Shown piece by piece: positions 4,785 through 5,789 of a stretch of 5,789 nt of DNA. The position numbers and the translations under genes were made by a program. Numbering within the stretch: the stretch's first letter is position 1; every line of letters begins with the position of its first letter. Under the pieces are notes generated by a model that saw only the letters and a list, made by a program, of their open reading frames with translations, had not been told where the DNA came from and made no database searches. This stretch comes from an uncultured Lachnospiraceae bacterium (lineage in GTDB: Bacteria; Bacillota; Clostridia; Lachnospirales; Lachnospiraceae), in NCBI GenBank assembly GCA_902773445.1, contig CACYEU010000059.1, positions 1 through 5,789 of the forward strand. Direction: 5' to 3'.

Positions 4785-5789
4785 AGCCTGAAAACAATCC
4801 AGATCACAGAACGGATTCCGTCAGGCGGCTCAAAGAGATGACCCCGGATCTTCTGTCCTGGTTTTCTGTGTCGATGCGCCCTCTTCCGTGGCGCAATCCG
4901 GTCGTTGCCTACCACACCTGGATATCCGAAATCATGCTCCAGCAGACGCGCATAGATGTCGTCATCGACTATTATGAGCGATTTCTTAAACTGTTTCCCG
5001 ATATACCGTCACTGGCAGATGCCGAAGAGGATCAGCTGTTAAAAGCCTGGGAAGGCCTCGGTTACTACAGCCGCGTAAGGAACATCGGAAAGACTGCTCG
5101 TATTCTGATCGAGCAGTATAACGGCAGACTTCCCGGCACAAAAGACGAACTGCGTACGCTCCCGGGTATCGGTGACTACACAGCTGCCGCAATCGCATCG
5201 ATCACAGCGGGTGAACCTGTTGCCGCTGTCGACGGCAATGTGCTGCGTGTCTGCTCCCGGCTTCTTGATGATCACAGAAACGTTCTCGATGCATCGACGA
5301 AAAGAGATGTGACTTCTCTGTTGAATCATGTGATCCCGGCCGAAACACCCGGAATGTTCAACGAGGCAATGATGGAACTCGGAGAGACAGTCTGTCTGCC
5401 GGGTGAAAGCTGCAGCTGCGAATTCTGTCCGGTCCGCAGCCACTGTCTCGCCTGTGAGTGTCAGACAGCCGCTTCGCTGCCGGTCAGAATCAAAAAGGCT
5501 TCAAAAGCCTCTGAAAAAATGACGGTATTCATCCTCGTAACGGATGACGGGAAGGTCGCGGTGCGCAAACGCCCCGAAAAAGGGCTTCTGTCGGGTCTGT
5601 TTGAGTTTCCGAATACGACAGGACACCTTTCAGAAAAAAACGCGCTCTCCTATCTGAAAAGTCAGGGTTTTTCAGTCGGTCTGATCAAAGAGCTCGAGCC
5701 TCATACTCATATATTCTCACATATCAGATGGTATATGAATGCCTATCTTGCCCAAGTCAGCGCATCGGATATGCAAAAAGCGGACAAAC
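4772..5789 (+). CDS. mutY: Adenine DNA glycosylase MutY (3' end outside window)
   Basis: MutY removes adenine mispaired with 8-oxoguanine, starting base-excision repair that prevents G:C to T:A changes. The 339 visible residues contain LPWR (38-41), SEIMLQQT with catalytic E53 (52-59), WEGLGYYSRVRN (93-104), the helix-hairpin-helix LPGIGDYTAAAI with Y136 (130-141) and VDGNV with catalytic D154 and N156 (153-157). A four-cysteine cluster motif (C208, C216, C219, C225) follows. The Nudix-like C-terminal domain runs from about 249 and includes the 8-oxoguanine-sensing FSH (315-317) and W320. Typical length is about 350-370, so only a short tail is missing. The first ATG (4772) overlaps the phosphodiesterase gene by 13 nt and has only a weak AGG upstream, suggesting coupling. 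An ATG at 4838 would leave just seven residues before the conserved SWF and is less likely. Confidence 0.96.
   Translation, partial: MASVKPENNPDHRTDSVRRLKEMTPDLLSWFSVSMRPLPWRNPVVAYHTWISEIMLQQTRIDVVIDYYERFLKLFPDIPSLADAEEDQLLKAWEGLGYYSRVRNIGKTARILIEQYNGRLPGTKDELRTLPGIGDYTAAAIASITAGEPVAAVDGNVLRVCSRLLDDHRNVLDASTKRDVTSLLNHVIPAETPGMFNEAMMELGETVCLPGESCSCEFCPVRSHCLACECQTAASLPVRIKKASKASEKMTVFILVTDDGKVAVRKRPEKGLLSGLFEFPNTTGHLSEKNALSYLKSQGFSVGLIKELEPHTHIFSHIRWYMNAYLAQVSASDMQKADK

Noticed and set aside
5039..5443. A 134-codon minus-strand open frame opposite mutY
   Set aside because: It is antisense to conserved MutY catalytic and iron-sulfur motifs, and its own translation has no family features.

Overview
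The window looks like a housekeeping chromosome segment from a Gram-positive Firmicute, most likely a member of the Clostridia (Lachnospiraceae-like). This placement is inferred from strong AGGAGG-type ribosome binding sites, tightly packed genes, a YcxB-like membrane protein, a clostridial-looking RNase Z variant and the C-X7-C-X2-C-X5-C iron-sulfur spacing in MutY. It was not tested by any search. GC content looks moderate and even, and I see no mobile element, CRISPR array, RNA gene or sign of recent transfer.

Two divergent transcription units leave a 176-nt intergenic region (3745-3920). Leftward (minus strand), a promoter at about 3804-3833 drives six genes: a two-TM YcxB-like protein (3196-3744), tsaE (2780-3208), tsaB (2061-2792), rimI (1624-2064), an RNase Z-type metallo-beta-lactamase-fold protein (711-1622) and tsaD (678 down to base 1, cut by the window edge). 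Five of these overlap or nearly touch; a 32-nt gap precedes tsaD. Rightward (plus strand), an extended -10 promoter at 3884-3892 drives a membrane-anchored glycerophosphodiester phosphodiesterase (3921-4784) and mutY (4772 onward, cut by the right edge).

The leftward unit is a tRNA and translation maturation operon. TsaB, TsaD and TsaE install N6-threonylcarbamoyladenosine (t6A) at position 37 of ANN-decoding tRNAs, using threonylcarbamoyl-AMP from TsaC, which is not in the window. RNase Z trims tRNA 3' ends and RimI acetylates ribosomal protein S18. The role of the YcxB-like leader gene is unknown. The rightward pair combines glycerophosphodiester hydrolysis with repair of A:8-oxoguanine mispairs by MutY, an unrelated pairing that shares a 13-nt overlap and probably a transcript.

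I found no convincing undescribed system. The points most worth a second look are an 8-bp inverted repeat lying exactly at the predicted transcription start of the tRNA operon, the RNase Z variant placed between rimI and tsaD, the YcxB-like leader gene, and three gene junctions that all overlap by exactly 13 nt.
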